From JAEUPI01 sp035499355 (GTDB lineage: Bacteria; Pseudomonadota; Gammaproteobacteria; Burkholderiales; Burkholderiaceae_C): a stretch of DNA of 5,799 nt. The stretch is from assembly GCA_035499355.1 (NCBI GenBank), contig DATJYZ010000165.1:1-5799 (forward strand). Direction: 5' to 3'. Positions 5,544-5,799 of the stretch are shown piece by piece. The notes under the pieces are model-generated. The model saw nothing but the letters and a program-made list of their open reading frames with translations. It did not search any database and was not told the origin of the DNA. A program made the translations under genes and the position numbers. Positions within the stretch are counted from its first letter, which is position 1; every line of letters begins with the position of its first letter.

Positions 5544-5568
5544 GATCTTGCAAATCTCGGTCAAGATC
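5544..5568. promoter_or_regulatory. Dyad GATCTTG-N11-CAAGATC, operator-like
   Basis: GATCTTG (5544-5550) and CAAGATC (5562-5568) are perfect inverse complements with an 11-base spacer, ending 73 nt before the ATG of the last gene. Half-sites about 18 bases apart centre to centre are spaced like many dimeric regulator sites. No clear -35/-10 pair was found next to it. The symmetry is seen; the role is inferred. Confidence 0.35.
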
Positions 5569-5641
5569 GCTCTCTAAGGTGGCACGTTCACAACTTCGAC
5601 TGTGTCAATGCGCTGCCGACCATCAATCCGAAGGGAGTTGG

Positions 5642-5799
5642 ATGAACAGACGTGACACAGTGTTCGCCCTCCTTGCATCTGGTGCCGTGCAGCGCGTCGC
5701 AGTGGCGCAGCAATCGAAAGCAGCGCCGAGGGTTGGCGTGCTTCGAAGCCCACCACCCACTGATCGCCTGTTTCAGGCGCTGCTAGTCGGGTTGCGCGA
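5642..5799 (+). CDS. ABC transporter substrate-binding protein, COG2984-type, N-terminal part (runs off right edge)
   Basis: The first 52 residues are visible. MNRRDTVFALLASGAVQRV is a signal peptide with a twin-arginine start (R3, R4) and probable cleavage after A22 (VAVA/QQ). PRVGVLRSPPPTDRLF (29-44) and FQALLVGLR (44-52) then follow. This layout (RR-D-T-V-x-A-L-L-A, AQQ, then P-R-V/I-G-V-L and a FRQGLREL-like helix) is typical of the large, often orphan, COG2984/PF04392 binding-protein family of beta-proteobacteria. The twin-arginine motif is not a perfect Tat consensus, and R18 interrupts the hydrophobic run. AAGGGAG (5631-5637) four bases before the ATG sets the start. The ligand cannot be told from this fragment. 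The gene starts where GC content falls, which may mean a different origin. Confidence 0.65.
   Translation, partial: MNRRDTVFALLASGAVQRVAVAQQSKAAPRVGVLRSPPPTDRLFQALLVGLR

Larger units (their letters stand above)
5313..5641. other. Gene-free stretch between the DUF1272 gene and the COG2984-type gene
   Basis: No convincing gene is visible in these 329 bases. The frame of the downstream gene happens to be open throughout, but its translation before residue 1 of that gene resembles nothing I recognise. The stretch holds a hairpin near 5327-5356, a GGCGGCC/GGCCGCC stem at 5518-5534 and a dyad at 5544-5568. From about 5535 the base composition becomes noticeably less GC-rich than in the genes to the left. 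Confidence 0.5.

Noticed and set aside
5387..5641. N-terminal extension of the last gene to the in-frame ATG at 5387
   Set aside because: The frame is open, but the added 85 residues precede a clear signal peptide and resemble nothing in the family. ATG 5642 has a good ribosome site.
1..5799. CRISPR arrays, tRNA or rRNA genes, IS ends
   Set aside because: I saw no regularly spaced repeats, no cloverleaf with a TTC-arm pattern and no transposase-like translation. This is a reading by eye, not a search.

Overview
The window is GC-rich (clearly above 65% by eye) with tightly packed genes. It looks like a proteobacterial chromosome, most plausibly a beta-proteobacterium of the Burkholderiales type. 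That guess rests on base composition, on the style of the PQQ proteins and solute-binding proteins, and on a short Pseudomonas-like PqqA. The lineage is an inference and was not tested.

The core (about 382-3675, plus strand) is a complete pqqABCDE operon for the redox cofactor pyrroloquinoline quinone. pqqA (382-456) encodes the 24-residue precursor peptide, whose Glu16 and Tyr20 become the cofactor. PqqD (2174-2458) is the peptide chaperone that presents PqqA to the radical-SAM enzyme PqqE (2518-3675), which cross-links Glu and Tyr. PqqB (530-1450) is a metallo-beta-lactamase-fold oxygenase acting on the released di-amino acid. PqqC (1459-2181) performs the final cyclisation and oxidation. 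All the diagnostic residues I looked for are present, so the pathway looks functional. A strong GC hairpin (476-508) lies between pqqA and pqqB and probably sets the excess of precursor peptide over enzymes. pqqB/pqqC are 8 nt apart and pqqC/pqqD overlap, which suggests translational coupling. No pqqF/pqqG-type M16 protease and no PQQ-dependent dehydrogenase is in the window.

Left edge (1-about 178, minus strand): the N-terminal part of a proline iminopeptidase-like alpha/beta hydrolase, divergent from pqqA. The spacer of about 200 bp carries a perfect 10-bp-arm palindrome and an AT-rich direct repeat.

Right part (plus strand): a secreted BMP/Med-family solute-binding protein (3751-4878) lies 75 nt after pqqE. 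Next is a small cysteine-rich DUF1272 protein (5001-5312). A gene-free stretch of about 330 bp follows, with hairpins and a dyad. The window ends in the start of a second, unrelated solute-binding protein of the COG2984 type (5642-end). Neither binding protein has its transporter permease or ATPase visible here.
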